Source: Reticulitermes speratus (Eukaryota; Arthropoda; Insecta; Blattodea; Rhinotermitidae). From it: a stretch of 64,000 nucleotides of DNA. Numbering within the stretch: position 1 is the first letter of the stretch; every line of letters starts with the position of its first letter. A model generated the notes under the pieces. That model was not told the origin of the DNA. It made no database searches and saw only the letters and a list, made by a program, of their open reading frames with translations. Shown one piece after another: positions 31,921 to 41,610 of this stretch. The DNA lies in assembly GCA_021186555.1 (NCBI GenBank), contig JAJKFL010000042.1, forward strand, positions 40,647,980-40,711,979, read 5' to 3'. The position numbers were made by a program, and so were the translations under genes.

Positions 31921-33050
31921 ACACCAAGAACCCAAGATTTTTTTTTCGAGACTGAGCAAAACTGAACACAACGGGCGACGTCGTCGGCCGCTATGCGAAA
32001 TGTCGTCCAGTATACGAGAGGCAGTCCCACGACAAAAACGCCCTGTATAATAGACTGTTAATGTACACGCTATAAGTGGGTTCCAATTTAAGCTGACACT
32101 CAGTAGTACTGAAATTTAATTTTGGGGTTTAGCTGCGCCGTATTTTGCAAGTTCTCCCAATTTTTCAGCGTGCATTACAGTCGTCATCTTGAAAGTAAAT
32201 GGGACAAGTGCGGCCCGATTATAAGCTTTGTGATTCAAAAAAAGGGGTGAAAGGGTGGAACGCTGTTCTATTGAATAAGAACTACGGCGCCAACTGGAGT
32301 CTCCCAGTGGGAGTTCGTACGAGTCGGGAGAATCAAATCCCTTCAAGAGATTGGGAAACATCCTGCCTCTTACGGAATGCCCCTCTAACGCCCAAACAAA
32401 TGGACCAACATACACGCACATATAAATCTAGCTTGAACAAGTGTTTCACAGCAAACTGTAACCGAATTAGAATAATAATTTATAATGGTTAAACAATTTA
32501 AATTTGTTGTTATTAGCTGATCTCAAGGACGGAAACAGAAAATGGTTGTTTATCCTCGACGAACATTACGATCGGCGGAAGAGAGGCGGGGAATCCAGAC
32601 GTCTCTCGGCTAGACACGAAGCCGTCGCCTAACAGATGAAGATATATGGTGACGACAATAAATCTGCCGCCTAATTCAACAAGCTCTAATTAGAGCAGTT
32701 AAACAGGACGTCGCGTGTCAACACAGCACGACAAACTCTACTTGCCTGTAGCAACGGAAATGCGGGGGAAGGCAAAACGATATGAAGTTTCCACCTGGAA
32801 ATTTTGGTGTTCCTCGAGGTACACATGAGCGCAAAGAACGCTACGATATCGCGTCCGAGCCTCATACACAACATTGAAGCTTTGTTACTTGAAAACATTG
32901 CGTTTCGGCCTATGGGAAGAGATTACGTGATTCACTACACGACGCTGTCAGTATATCGGATTACAACAGTGTCCTACGACTGAAGAATGATATACTGGAA
33001 ATCATCTTGAAGGAAGCAGCTGCCTACTGAAAAGAAACCGACAGAGCAGA
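31921..33050. other. no recognised feature
   Basis: ORFs at 32116-32421 (minus) and 32199-32492 (plus) overlap and neither shows a known motif. Weak similarity between 31960-32030 and 9940-10010 (GACGTCGTCGGCCG) suggests an unclassified repeat. Confidence 0.3.
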
Positions 33051-33270
33051 GGTAACCTCGGCACTAGACAGAGGTGAGTGGTTAACTTCAGGCCACGGCC
33101 GCTTTGCCCCCGTGAAATGCTTCAGGTGCCCCTTGTACAGGAGACTGGGTGGGCCCCAGGGCCGGTCTGGACGATTTGAAGAAAAGAAAATATCTTGCCC
33201 TTGCCGGGATTCGAACCCCAGATCGTCCAGACTATAGCCTTGTCGCTATGCCGACTATCCCATCTCCCAC
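33051..33270 (-). mobile_element. SINE family B, 3'-truncated copy
   Basis: The minus strand has box B GGGGTTCGAATCCCGGCA, then GGCCCTGGGGCCCACCCAGT and GGGGGCAAAGCGGCCGTGGC. It stops at the CCTCGGCACTAG landmark, lacking the family 3' end. Confidence 0.85.
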
Positions 33271-33439
33271 GAATATGAGTATAGGCTATTAACAGCTACT
33301 AAGAATTAAAAAAAATCATTATGCATTAATTATATTCACTATCCCCGAGTGCTGAATGCGTCCGTAAATAAATCGTGACGGTACAGACGTCGTTATTACG
33401 ACACCCGAGAACAGGACAGTTTCGTTTTATTCACAACTA
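33271..33439. other. no recognised feature
   Basis: Unique spacer. Confidence 0.3.
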
Positions 33440-33920
33440 CAGTAGACCCTCGAATGAACGGACCTCTTATGTACGGATTTTGGAAATAACGGACGAAATC
33501 TGCTGGTTCCGAAATATTCGTTCGCAATGGGGAATATATGAAATTAGCGGTCTTTGACTGTTAATTTGCGAAGCTGCCGCTACGTGGCGGACACGGACAC
33601 GAGCTCAGTCTTTGCTGACACTGGCGTGGAGGTGGTAGCGTATTGCTCTTTTGATGACATGGATCGTGGATTTATTACATTTATCTGAAATTTATTATAT
33701 TCCAATTAACGATGCCTTCCAGACAAAGTGATAGTTCTAACAGGGCAGTTGTGTACAGTATTGTGTGTATGCATCAGTGCTATATATACAGTACTGTATT
33801 ACTGTTTTGGCGGCTTTTTAGGGTATACACACAAAATACATATAATTCGCAAGTACCGGACAATCGGCATTACCGAACCACCCACTCCACCTGTTAGTCC
33901 GTTCATTCGAGGGTCTACAG
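33440..33920. mobile_element. pogo/Tigger-like element with 24-bp TIRs
   Basis: Left TIR CAGTAGACCCTCGAATGAAC (continuing GGAC), and the right TIR is its complement with one mismatch at position 2, ending at 33920. TA flanks at 33438-33439 and 33921-33922. The 481-bp interior holds no transposase similarity that I recognise. Confidence 0.85.
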
Positions 33921-33924
33921 TACG

Positions 33925-34112
33925 ACCAAACTGACTGTGAAGTCTCCCATATAATCAGAATCTCCAACGCCACGAAGCAAAGCTCGTGCTCCGCTGACCA
34001 AAAACTCTTCCGCTTTCTGTGGAACCTCGACTTTCAACGTCAAGTTCGAAACAGCCTGCCAGTGGTCCGTATCGTGAGTCAGATGGACACAGTTCAAAAC
34101 CTCACTTTCCAC
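33925..34112 (-). other. coding-like open frame, unrecognised
   Basis: The minus-strand frame from about 34112 reads VSNLTLKVEVPQKAEEFLVS then GARALLRGVGDSDYMGDF with balanced composition. A possible acceptor CACTGGCAG lies near 34055. The frame ends at a stop inside the TIR of the neighbouring element. I do not recognise a family, and spliced use with Pvf would break the frame. It may be a remnant of an unknown element. Confidence 0.25.
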
Positions 34113-34690
34113 TCCTTAAGAAGTTAACTCATCCTGTCAACGACCCCAAACGATCTCTTTTCCAACCTTTTTTCCGAATACATATTTCATCTCTCCCAAA
34201 CAAACTACACATACTCCCTATTTCATACACGAATTGATCATCTTAATGATATTCTGGACAGAACAAAGACTTGGTCACAGTTCTTTAAATAAATTTTGAA
34301 ACAACTCAAAACACTGTTCAATACACAAAGACTACGGCAACAAATCCCATTCATCGCCCCCCTTCCACAGGCCCCCCCTCCAACGCATTTCTCTATATTA
34401 CCGACCCCCAACCGTGACGCCCTTATATGTATACGAACAATGGCAGCGATAACCGAGTGATAAAATGTGCTAGCGACAAGCGCTTCGGGCTGGTTGATAT
34501 ATGCCAGAGAGATTTTACGGAAATACAACAGTAAACTCCACCATCCGTGGGACTCCTTTCTATGCCCACAGTACAGAAAATGTGAGCTGTAACGTCTGTC
34601 AGCTTTCCTCAACCTCATTTACAGTTCGACAGCCAATCACCATCAACAGTCGCTTACAGGAGATACGTCACTGATGGTGAAGTCGTAGAC
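34113..34690. other. no recognised feature (Pvf intron)
   Basis: Intronic DNA next to the linker exon's donor. A minus-strand ORF (34238-34618) has no motif. Confidence 0.35.
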
Positions 34691-34696
34691 ACTTAC

Positions 34697-34916
34697 CTGA
34701 AGACACTGGTTTGTATGCTCCTTTATGGTGATTGCGCAGCATGTCCATGTTTGGTTTGTTCAGCACGTGCCACTTCCATTCGCTGTACGAGGAGAAACCT
34801 CCCCACCGCTGGCCGTTTCCGGTTCCACTTTCACTTCCACTTCCATTTCCACTTCCACTGCTTCCAGTACTGCTCGCATGTGGATGGTCAGGAAAATCAG
34901 CTACAGCGCCATCATA
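34697..34916 (-). CDS. Pvf: Pvf-family gene, Ser/Gly linker exon upstream of the cystine knot
   Basis: This 220-bp minus-strand exon encodes 73 codons plus one base. It runs from YDGAVADFPDHPHASS through a Ser/Gly tract (GSSGSGNGSGSESGTGNG) to WGGFSSYSEWKWHVLNKPN and ends GAYKPVSS. Acceptor TTTGTAG precedes 34916, and a TAG stop in this frame sits immediately upstream, so the exon cannot extend further. The donor is a strong CAG|GTAAGT (34691-34696). The leftover G joins AC of the exon at 8364 to make an Asp codon, giving PVSS-D-MDLSKAVQHA. Such a low-complexity spacer before the PDGF domain is plausible for an insect Pvf. The assignment rests on matching phases and splice signals, not on similarity of this exon itself. 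The upstream exon with start codon and signal peptide was not found. Confidence 0.65.
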
Positions 34917-35085
34917 CTACAAACATACAAATACATTATATGTTAATTGCATATATTCTGACTTTGATGTGTATGCTTATTTTATACTACGAATTTTAAT
35001 TAGCATATCAGATCTCTCATGACCATTTGTATTCAAAACAGGAGACCAAAATTTTAAAAGAGGCATTATTAGCAAAATAAATATA
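34917..35085 (-). other. Pvf upstream intron, start; no other feature
   Basis: T-rich on the minus strand just before the acceptor (TGTATTTGTATGTTTGTAG), as expected for a 3' splice site. No exon is recognised. Confidence 0.45.
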
Positions 35086-35270
35086 CAGTCGAACTTGGTC
35101 ATAACGTCATGAAAGGGACTGAATATTTTGTGTCGTTATAAACGAGTGTTGTTATAACCGAGGAGTATAATGTTATGGGTAACAGTCAGGAATTAATTGG
35201 TACCACAGAATATCTGACGCTATAGATGAGGTGTCGCATAAACCGATGTCGTTATAACCGGGTTCGACTG
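35086..35270 (-). mobile_element. pogo-like MITE (family E), copy 3
   Basis: Both ends are near-perfect (CAGTCGAACTTGGTCATAAC; GTTATAACCGGGTTCGACTG) with TA on each side. 185 bp, the same length as copy 4. The reverse orientation follows the internal landmark AGAATATCTGACGCTATAGA read on plus. Confidence 0.92.
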
Positions 35271-36320
35271 TATCCGTTAGCCTCACCGTTCACCGGTCCT
35301 CAGTGCATAATAATTCCAAAGTTTGCATCAACGTCTATTAAATTTGCTTTCGTGTAACAAATGTTACGAATAAATGTACTATATAATCGGTTATTTCTTT
35401 GCCTACTTAAAAGAATTTGTTGAAATGAGGCGTGGTAACTTTAATCGTAATGACATCATAAACTTCTCTCAGTAGCTAAAAGCTAGAAAGATAAATGGAA
35501 GTAAATTGAACAAAAAAGAGCATCGACATCATCTCCAGAAATATTCCCAGGGTGCGGATACGCCTGTTCGAGCGTCATGAGGCTGTTACTTTATGGCCTT
35601 AATTGAGACACAACTGCCACCACTGTCTGCCCCGGCTTGGGGTCGCGTGCCGCATTAATATCATTCTTGTGTGTAAATTAAGACGCATTAAAAAGTTCAC
35701 GCGTGATACAACACACGGTTCCGAAAGTCGAAACAAAAACATTAACACCCTAACATCTGCATATTGTAATAACTCTGAGCGTCACGCTTACCGATCCTCT
35801 GGGCAGTGCAGTTCTCACGAACTATGCCGGCGGATGCAAGTTTTCTGTGCGATATAGCTACCTTGCTCGGGGAAACGATAAAAGAAACACGCTGTATTAC
35901 ACAAACTCTGAGTCATCATTACTGAATTTTAATGTACGTCTGAACCACTCTCGAAGTTTTCACAGCGACGAAAAATATTTTCTGGCAATCACGCGTGTTA
36001 ACGCGGAAAGTAGAACTTTCCTGAGATAGTGCGACTCCATCGTCTGGGGCGAGTCTGATCCGTTCACACGGTCTGCCAATTAATGACAATCAATCTATCA
36101 CTCAATCCGTCCATCCGTCCGTTCGTCCTTTCATCCATCCAGCCACATACAGGGTCCTTATTTTATCTAAAAAATATCGTTTCTCACTTCCCGCCGCTAT
36201 TTCGCCGCGCGTGTCGGCGGTTGGCATAGTGAGTTACGTTAATACGAAGCGTCAGCCGACAGGAACTGACAAACGATACTTGTCATGTAAAATAATGAAC
36301 ATCTATCCATCTATGTCTCT
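35271..36320. other. no recognised feature
   Basis: Nothing supported. Short plus-strand ORFs at 35603-36029 lack motifs. Confidence 0.35.
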
Positions 36321-36570
36321 AATATATCTAATCTATCTATCTGCCTGCCTGCCTACCTGTCCATCTGCCTGACTACCTACCTACCTACCTACCTACCTGT
36401 CCATCTGCCTGGCTACCTACCTACCTGTCCATCTGCCTGGCTACCTACCTGCCTGCCTGCCTGCCTGCCTGCCTACCTACCTACCTACCTACCTACCTAC
36501 CTGTCCATCTGCCTGGCTACCTACCTACCTACCTACCTACCTACCTGTCCATGCCTGGCTACCTACCAAT
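36321..36570. repeat. CTAC/CTGC tetranucleotide array with longer period
   Basis: CTACCTACCTACCTAC runs alternate with TGTCCATCTGCCTGGCTACC, which recurs five times, making a compound microsatellite. Confidence 0.95.
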
Positions 36571-37380
36571 TACTAAAGTGACAATTTATCCAACAGCAGA
36601 AGTCCCGGTATAAACGAATGGAAATCCTCCCCAAGATGACATTACGTAGCCAATGGGCTCTATAATGAACATGTAACGTTTCCAGCATCAACAAATCGAC
36701 TTTCCTTAAGTTCTATCGTTACGTTATTCCTACGGCATTATCTTCCTACACAATAGGGTAAATTATGTTCGCCTTTCCGTCCGTCCGTCCGTCCCCCTAC
36801 ATAACACACGACTGTACAACGCAAGCTGCAAAGTGAAATCATGACACTCGGCTAAACACGTAATTATTTACATTTCACAAAAGTTTAACATTTACAACAA
36901 ATTTTCTCCATCATACATTTTTCACACAACTACTTTCTTTGTCCACACAATAAAACACTCTAGCAACGACCTCATGTCATACGAACACGTTCCTCGTCAC
37001 GAACCCCTCATCAAGCGTTCACTTCATGCTCACGCACGGAAAGAGTAACAAATTACGTGTAACCTCTAAAAGTCGGACAGTAATTCTGGCGTTCTCTCTG
37101 CAGTACACAGAAACTTTCAGCCGAATTGCCGAAACTTTATCGAGATATCGGAAATCATCGACGAGCTTCGGGAAGATCGTACAAACGCTCGCACGAGAAA
37201 CAAACAGGCTACTAGCCTGATGATGATAATGATAATGGCGATGACGACGACGAAGACGATGATGATAACCGATGATACTCCGGATAACAGTACCTAATCA
37301 CATACAGCAGATACAAGTTTTGGGCCCCTCTAATGCAGTTAACGTAGTCCGTATTTGTATTAAAATGGCTACGAATACAA
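36571..37380. other. no gene; GTCC run at 36777-36795 and GAT/GAC tract at 37218-37275
   Basis: CGTCCGTCCGTCCGTCCC and GATGATGATAATGATAATGG are simple repeats. No coding feature is supported. Confidence 0.45.
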
Positions 37381-37646
37381 GCCCGCAGCAGGTGCTACGG
37401 ACGCACCGCAGTCTCACGGTTTACTGTCCAACCCTGTGATAAAGATGATGAGGTTTTTTTCTGTTTTTCCATTTTAATGATGCACCGGTGGAATGAAACT
37501 GACAGGGGAAAACCGAAGTACTCGGAGAAAAACCTGTCCCAGTGCCACTTTGTCCACCACAAATCCCACATGGACCGCCCAGGGATCGAACCCGGGCGTC
37601 CGCGGTGAGAGGCCGGCGACTAACCGCCTGAGCCATGGCACGACCA
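37381..37646 (-). mobile_element. SINE family D, full-length
   Basis: The minus strand starts CCATGGCTCAGGCGGTTAGT (box A), has GGGTTCGATCCCTGG (box B), then GGACAAAGTGGCACTGGGAC, CGGTTTTCCCCTGTCAG and GTTTCATTCCACCGGTGCAT, ending with TGCGGTGCGTCCGTAGCACC. It is the source of the MAQAVSRRPLTADAR reading. Confidence 0.92.
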
Positions 37647-37979
37647 AGAAGGCAGTAACAGAAGATATGACAGTCGGTGTTACTGTATCCATCTTTGGCG
37701 CAGTGTTTTGATACACTATCTTAGTGTAAATACGATTTTAAAAAAACTTATCCATGCACTGAATTCAGCCGAATATTTGACAAAATATGGTTTTTAACGA
37801 CTTAAAGCTGGAACACCAGCAGGATCTATACCAGCATTATATTAACATGTATACAGAGCCCATGAATTACCAAAACTGGCCTTTGGTCCACATAAACGAA
37901 GGGCAACACCGAAGCATGGGAAAGACTGTGACTTGCTAACATTATGTAACGGCGACAGTACATAAATGAACAAGTGGCA
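37647..37979. other. no recognised feature
   Basis: Spacer between two SINE D copies in the same orientation. Confidence 0.35.
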
Positions 37980-38150
37980 AGAACTGGCAGAATGGTACTG
38001 ACAATGGAAAAACCAAAGTACTCAGAAAAAAGCTATCCCAGTGTCACTATTACCACCATAAATCTCCAATGCCTTGGGCTTAGATCGAACCCAGGCCTAT
38101 GCGGTTAGTGGCCGGCGACTTTTATTACGTGACTCATAAACATTATATCA
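37980..38150 (-). mobile_element. SINE family D, older partial copy
   Basis: Follows the family order in diverged form (GTACTGACAATGGAAAAACC, ATCCCAGTGTCACT, CTTAGATCGAACCCAGGCC, GGCCGGCGAC). The 3' end is missing. Confidence 0.75.
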
Positions 38151-38309
38151 GTGGCAAGTTATGAGAAATTACTAGTGTTAAAACCAAAACATTTAGTACA
38201 TAAATGGGCCCAAGATAATTGAAATTCGTAGTGCGAAGCACGTCAAACTGTGGTTGTTGATAGTATAATCAAATGGAATTCACGGCACAGACTAGGAAGA
38301 TCTTAAACT
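38151..38309. other. no recognised feature
   Basis: Short spacer. Confidence 0.3.
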
Positions 38310-38860
38310 CTGAATAGGCCTAAACTTTTCTAAGGAAAATAACACGACAGGCACTGTACTATAAACGTAACAGTGAGGCGCATTCGCGTAACCATTGTTG
38401 CCGTGGAAAAGCAGTAAGTATTACATATTCTGTGTGTCTATAACCTTATTTAGCCAACATGCAATGCGCATACGCCGTATTATATGCTCATCTATGGCCT
38501 GTCCGCCTCTATCATATTTTTCCACATTATCTCATAAACGGCACGATTTTCGGGAAACAGTTACTGAACATAAAATATTTGTTTTAATTTTCTCTACAAC
38601 TTTTGTCTGTAACAGTTCTCATTCTAAGAAGAATTCAGCGAGATATTATCGTAAATGTACATAGGTCGTCATGTAAAGTACCCGTTATTCTTGTCAGACC
38701 GTAATGAAACATGAAATTTCATGACAGATTTTCGAAAAATACTCAAATATCAAATTTCATGAAAGTCTGTCCAGCGGGAGCCAAGACGTTCCATGCGGAC
38801 AGACATGACGAAGCTAAAGGTCGCCTTTCGCAATTTTGCGATCGCGCCTAAAAAAGAGAC
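38310..38860 (-). repeat. unclassified dispersed repeat, family G, minus-strand copy
   Basis: The minus strand follows the same landmarks as 9135-9600: TCGTCATGTCTGTCCGCATG, GAGTATTTTTCGAAAA, TGACAAGAATAACGGGTAC, GACAAAAGTTGTAGAG, CGTGCCGTTTATGAG, GTTACGCGAATGCGCCTCAC. It carries about 40 bp more at the 5' side (CGATCGCAAAATTGCGAAAG). No coding similarity is recognised. Confidence 0.75.
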
Positions 38861-39456
38861 GGTAAAACGCTAAGCGTGCACAGCATTTCCTACGTGTAAA
38901 CTAAATTTAAACTACGAAGTCTGCCGCAACATTTATGATGTCTAGCCATTAAACCATTTCCGTGTTTAAAATTTTTATTTTCCATTCCGCTTACCAGGCA
39001 AACACGACAACGGTTTAAAATGTTAATTCGGTTGGTGACGTCTGCAGGTCAGCACTCGGGTTGGCCATTCCAATTAGCAACTGCAGCGTGATAAAAACTT
39101 TCCGCGGAGTAAGTATGACGTTATCTACAGCCGACAACTTACAAGCCGGTTATGAATGTATGTTCGTGCGTTATATCCCGACCAACGCCACTGTCTGTCC
39201 AGCCCCTGAGAGCGCTGCTGTCCACGTCTAACAACGGTGCTATCGCATACTAACACATTCTGCTGAATGAATACTTGCTTTTCTTTCCGCGTTAACAACC
39301 CGCCTCGGTTCGGATGTAACACGTGCATGGCTATTTTAACGACCTGTATCAATTGCACGTGTCACTTCGCTTGTATTAAACTATTTCTCTTCCTTTTCGC
39401 TTATGTAAAAACGCTGTATCACGGGCAATATAACGCCGATTGCACGACCGGAAATA
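38861..39456. other. no recognised feature
   Basis: Nothing supported. Confidence 0.35.
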
Positions 39457-39641
39457 CAGTCGAACCCGGTTATAACGACATCGGTTTATGCATCACCTCG
39501 TCTATAGCGTCAGATATTCTGTAGAACCAATTAATTTTCTCACTGTTAACCATAATACACACTCCTCGGTTATAACAACACTCGTTTATAACGACACAAA
39601 ATATGTAGTCCCTTTCATGACGTTATAACCGGGTTTGACTG
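39457..39641 (+). mobile_element. pogo-like MITE (family E), copy 4
   Basis: The best-preserved plus-oriented copy: CAGTCGAACCCGGTTATAAC at the left, GTTATAACCGGGTTTGACTG at the right, TA on both sides, 185 bp. Confidence 0.93.
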
Positions 39642-40607
39642 TAATTCGTTATAAAGGGGTTATTGCCCTGCCTTTCCCAGCAGTAGAAAGGCCTTAGTTA
39701 AGCATCCGTCGCAGTATGGGTATGCTCACGGCAACGAACATACTGTTTTACGTGTTTACAGCAACGGGCACTCTTGCGAGCGTGGGTATTTTGGAGATTA
39801 TCTGATTCAAAAGTAATGCTATCATCGCTAAATCTTTATTGATGAAGTTTTTGAACACGATTAAAGCAAAACGAACTGGGCTCGAGTGCTGCAAAATCGC
39901 ACTATACCCAAATCCCTGACTGTGGGTATACCCATAGCATGGCTCAACATTCAGTACGCCTGTACCCCAGTCGAAATTCGAACCTCGCACCCCAAGTATA
40001 TCCCACTCCATCATCTTCGTGGTATGGTGGACACCTTTCTAATGGGTCTATCTCGAGAAAGTATCCAGCCCAAAGTCTGGTCCACACAGTGAGAGATTGA
40101 TGGTTAACGATTTCTTGTGAACACTGTCGAAACATGTAGTGTACCTATGTCCGTGTAAAGGGCTTAGATCTGGTATCTAGTAAGGAGCCAATAAAGGTCA
40201 TAAAAATCGTTATTTACCCGTACCTTTTATTAAAGCCCTTCACAGGTATGTCAAATCGTCATAATAAGGAAAACATGGGAAAAGTTCGCGTCCTAATGAA
40301 CTGAAAACTGTAAATTTGCAATTTAAATTCAATATCACTGTATAAATACTGGCAAGGATGCGACACAGTGGAGAGTGGAACTGTTATTTCAAAGCAGTAG
40401 TTACACGAAGCGTGTATTTACACAACGCGCTAGGTGTCTGTTGAAACAGGACGGTGTGTACACACTGCAATGAGCCGGCTTCCGTGTCAATACCGACAGC
40501 TAATTGCATACTGCATGTCACTGTGAAAGATATTACACCTCTAAAAGGATGCTGGTGACTGCAGAAAGAAATAAGACCCGTAAGGTCAATTGGATTCTGT
40601 AAAACTT
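39642..40607. other. no recognised feature
   Basis: ORFs at 39748-40135 on both strands show no motif. TTCGAACCTCGCACCCC (39977) is box-B-like but isolated. Confidence 0.35.
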
Positions 40608-40867
40608 TAACAAGAATCACAGTAGATTAAAAACACAACAATTATTTTATTCAGTATCAACTCAACATGTTTCGGCCCAACGGGCCATCATCAGGTTGGC
40701 AAGCAGAATGGAAGATACACAGTTCATAAATATACAGTTCCATTCTGAACTGTGTATTTATCCTCCATTCTTGCCAATCTGATGATGGCCCGTTGACCCG
40801 AAATATGTTATTGAGTTAATACCGAATAAATTAATTGTTGTATTTGAACCTACTGTGATTCTTGTTA
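40608..40867. mobile_element. fold-back element, 260 bp, two inverted hammerhead-like cores
   Basis: The left arm (AACAAGAATCACAGTAGATT, ACAACAATTATTTTATTCAG) is complementary to the right arm, which ends TACTGTGATTCTTGTTA. Minus-strand core: CTGATGA, U, GGCCC-GTT-GGGCC, GAAA, ACATGT. Plus-strand core near 40783: CTGATGA, U, GGCCCGTTGACCC, GAAA, with CAAT before the first box and ATTG after the expected cut. Confidence 0.85.
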
Positions 40868-40964
40868 TCTAAGACACAACAGGGATGAATCCCCTTAAAA
40901 TTAAAACTTTAACCCCTTGATAATGTTCAGTAGTTAGTAGGTAATTAGTAAAGGCAATTTTAGT
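40868..40964. other. no recognised feature
   Basis: The start (AAGACACAACAGGGATGAAT) resembles the sequence beyond the right arms at 17023 and 56159. Confidence 0.35.
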
Positions 40965-41085
40965 CAACACCACTATCCTTTATTATAAAAGCGGCATTTG
41001 CTTTCAAAAAAATTGTACACGTTTCGATCCTTACGGGTCATCATCAGGAGCGATTAAATAAAAAGGCAGTCATTAAACTTAAACT
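40965..41085 (-). repeat. single arm of a fold-back element, hammerhead-like core
   Basis: Minus strand: CTGATGA, U, GACCCGTAAGGATC, GAAACGTGTAC. Stem II has one mismatch and outer pairing is poor. Confidence 0.5.
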
Positions 41086-41212
41086 GTCATTCCTACGACA
41101 AAGATCTCTTTCCTACAACTGTACCTACTACAGTTACACTGGTGTACAGAAATCAACCTGACTCAGTTTATTAATTATACAAAACGTTTTGTATATAGTT
41201 GTGTTATTCCTT

Positions 41213-41315
41213 ACCACCTTCATGTGCCGACTGTCTAGAAATCTGGGAGCCTCAACCTCCTGGAACCCTAACGGCCTGTCCAGGTCTGTACAGGGATTGC
41301 TTTACCTTTACCTAT
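41213..41315 (+). mobile_element. SINE family C, 3' fragment
   Basis: Only the last ~100 bp: ACCACCTTCATGTGCCGACT, TCTAGAAATCTGGGAGCCTC, CTGGAACCCTAACGGCCTGT, ending CTTTACCTTTACC. Confidence 0.85.
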
Positions 41316-41329
41316 ATAGTTGCGTTATT

Positions 41330-41610
41330 ACGCATTGATAAGTGGGTACCTGTCATCACAGCATGGCGCGTCCTCAGTTTGCGGATGGAGGAACGGCCTC
41401 CAGATATGGAGGGGTTCTGCGAATACATTGAATAAGCGGTCGCCGACAGCCGACAAGGGGTGGACCTCCAGCTTGGGGGTTGGGCGAGGTGCTAACAACT
41501 CCTCACCGCAAAAACTTAGGTTACGAAACATTTCCCCCATAAAATGCGGGGAATTTATTGACTAGCTGAGGACCTTTTACCTTCTCAGGAAGGACTCTGC
41601 TCCATCAGTT
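41330..41610 (+). mobile_element. RTE-like LINE, 5' segment joined to the 3' end
   Basis: 41340-41530 contains GGCGCGTCCTCAGTTTGCGG and GGTCGCCGACAGCCGACAAG then CTCCAGCTTGGGGGTTGGGC, which I associate with the 5' region of blattodean RTE-like LINEs. It is followed within about 20 bp by the 3' UTR (ATTGACTAGCTGAGGACC, TTCTCAGGAAGGACTCTGCT). The body is missing, so this is an internally deleted copy. Confidence 0.55.

Larger units (their letters stand above)
8365..34696 (-). other. Pvf intron of about 26.3 kb between the two recognised exons
   Basis: It is bounded on the minus strand by donor GTAAGT (34691-34696) and acceptor TTTGCAG (8365-8371). The left exon needs one leading base and the right exon ends with one spare base, G, so the junction codon is GAC (Asp) and the frame is kept. 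The intron is filled with SINEs, fold-backs, MITEs and three tandem-repeat arrays, listed separately. It could hide an additional small exon, but none is required by the phases. Confidence 0.75.

Noticed and set aside
37421..37716. ORF reading MAQAVSRRPLTADAR as a gene.
   Set aside because: It is the translated tRNA-like head and body of SINE family D.
40965..41085. Hammerhead candidate at the single arm.
   Set aside because: The core is present, but stem II has a mismatch and the flanks do not pair as stem I, so it is listed only as a repeat arm.
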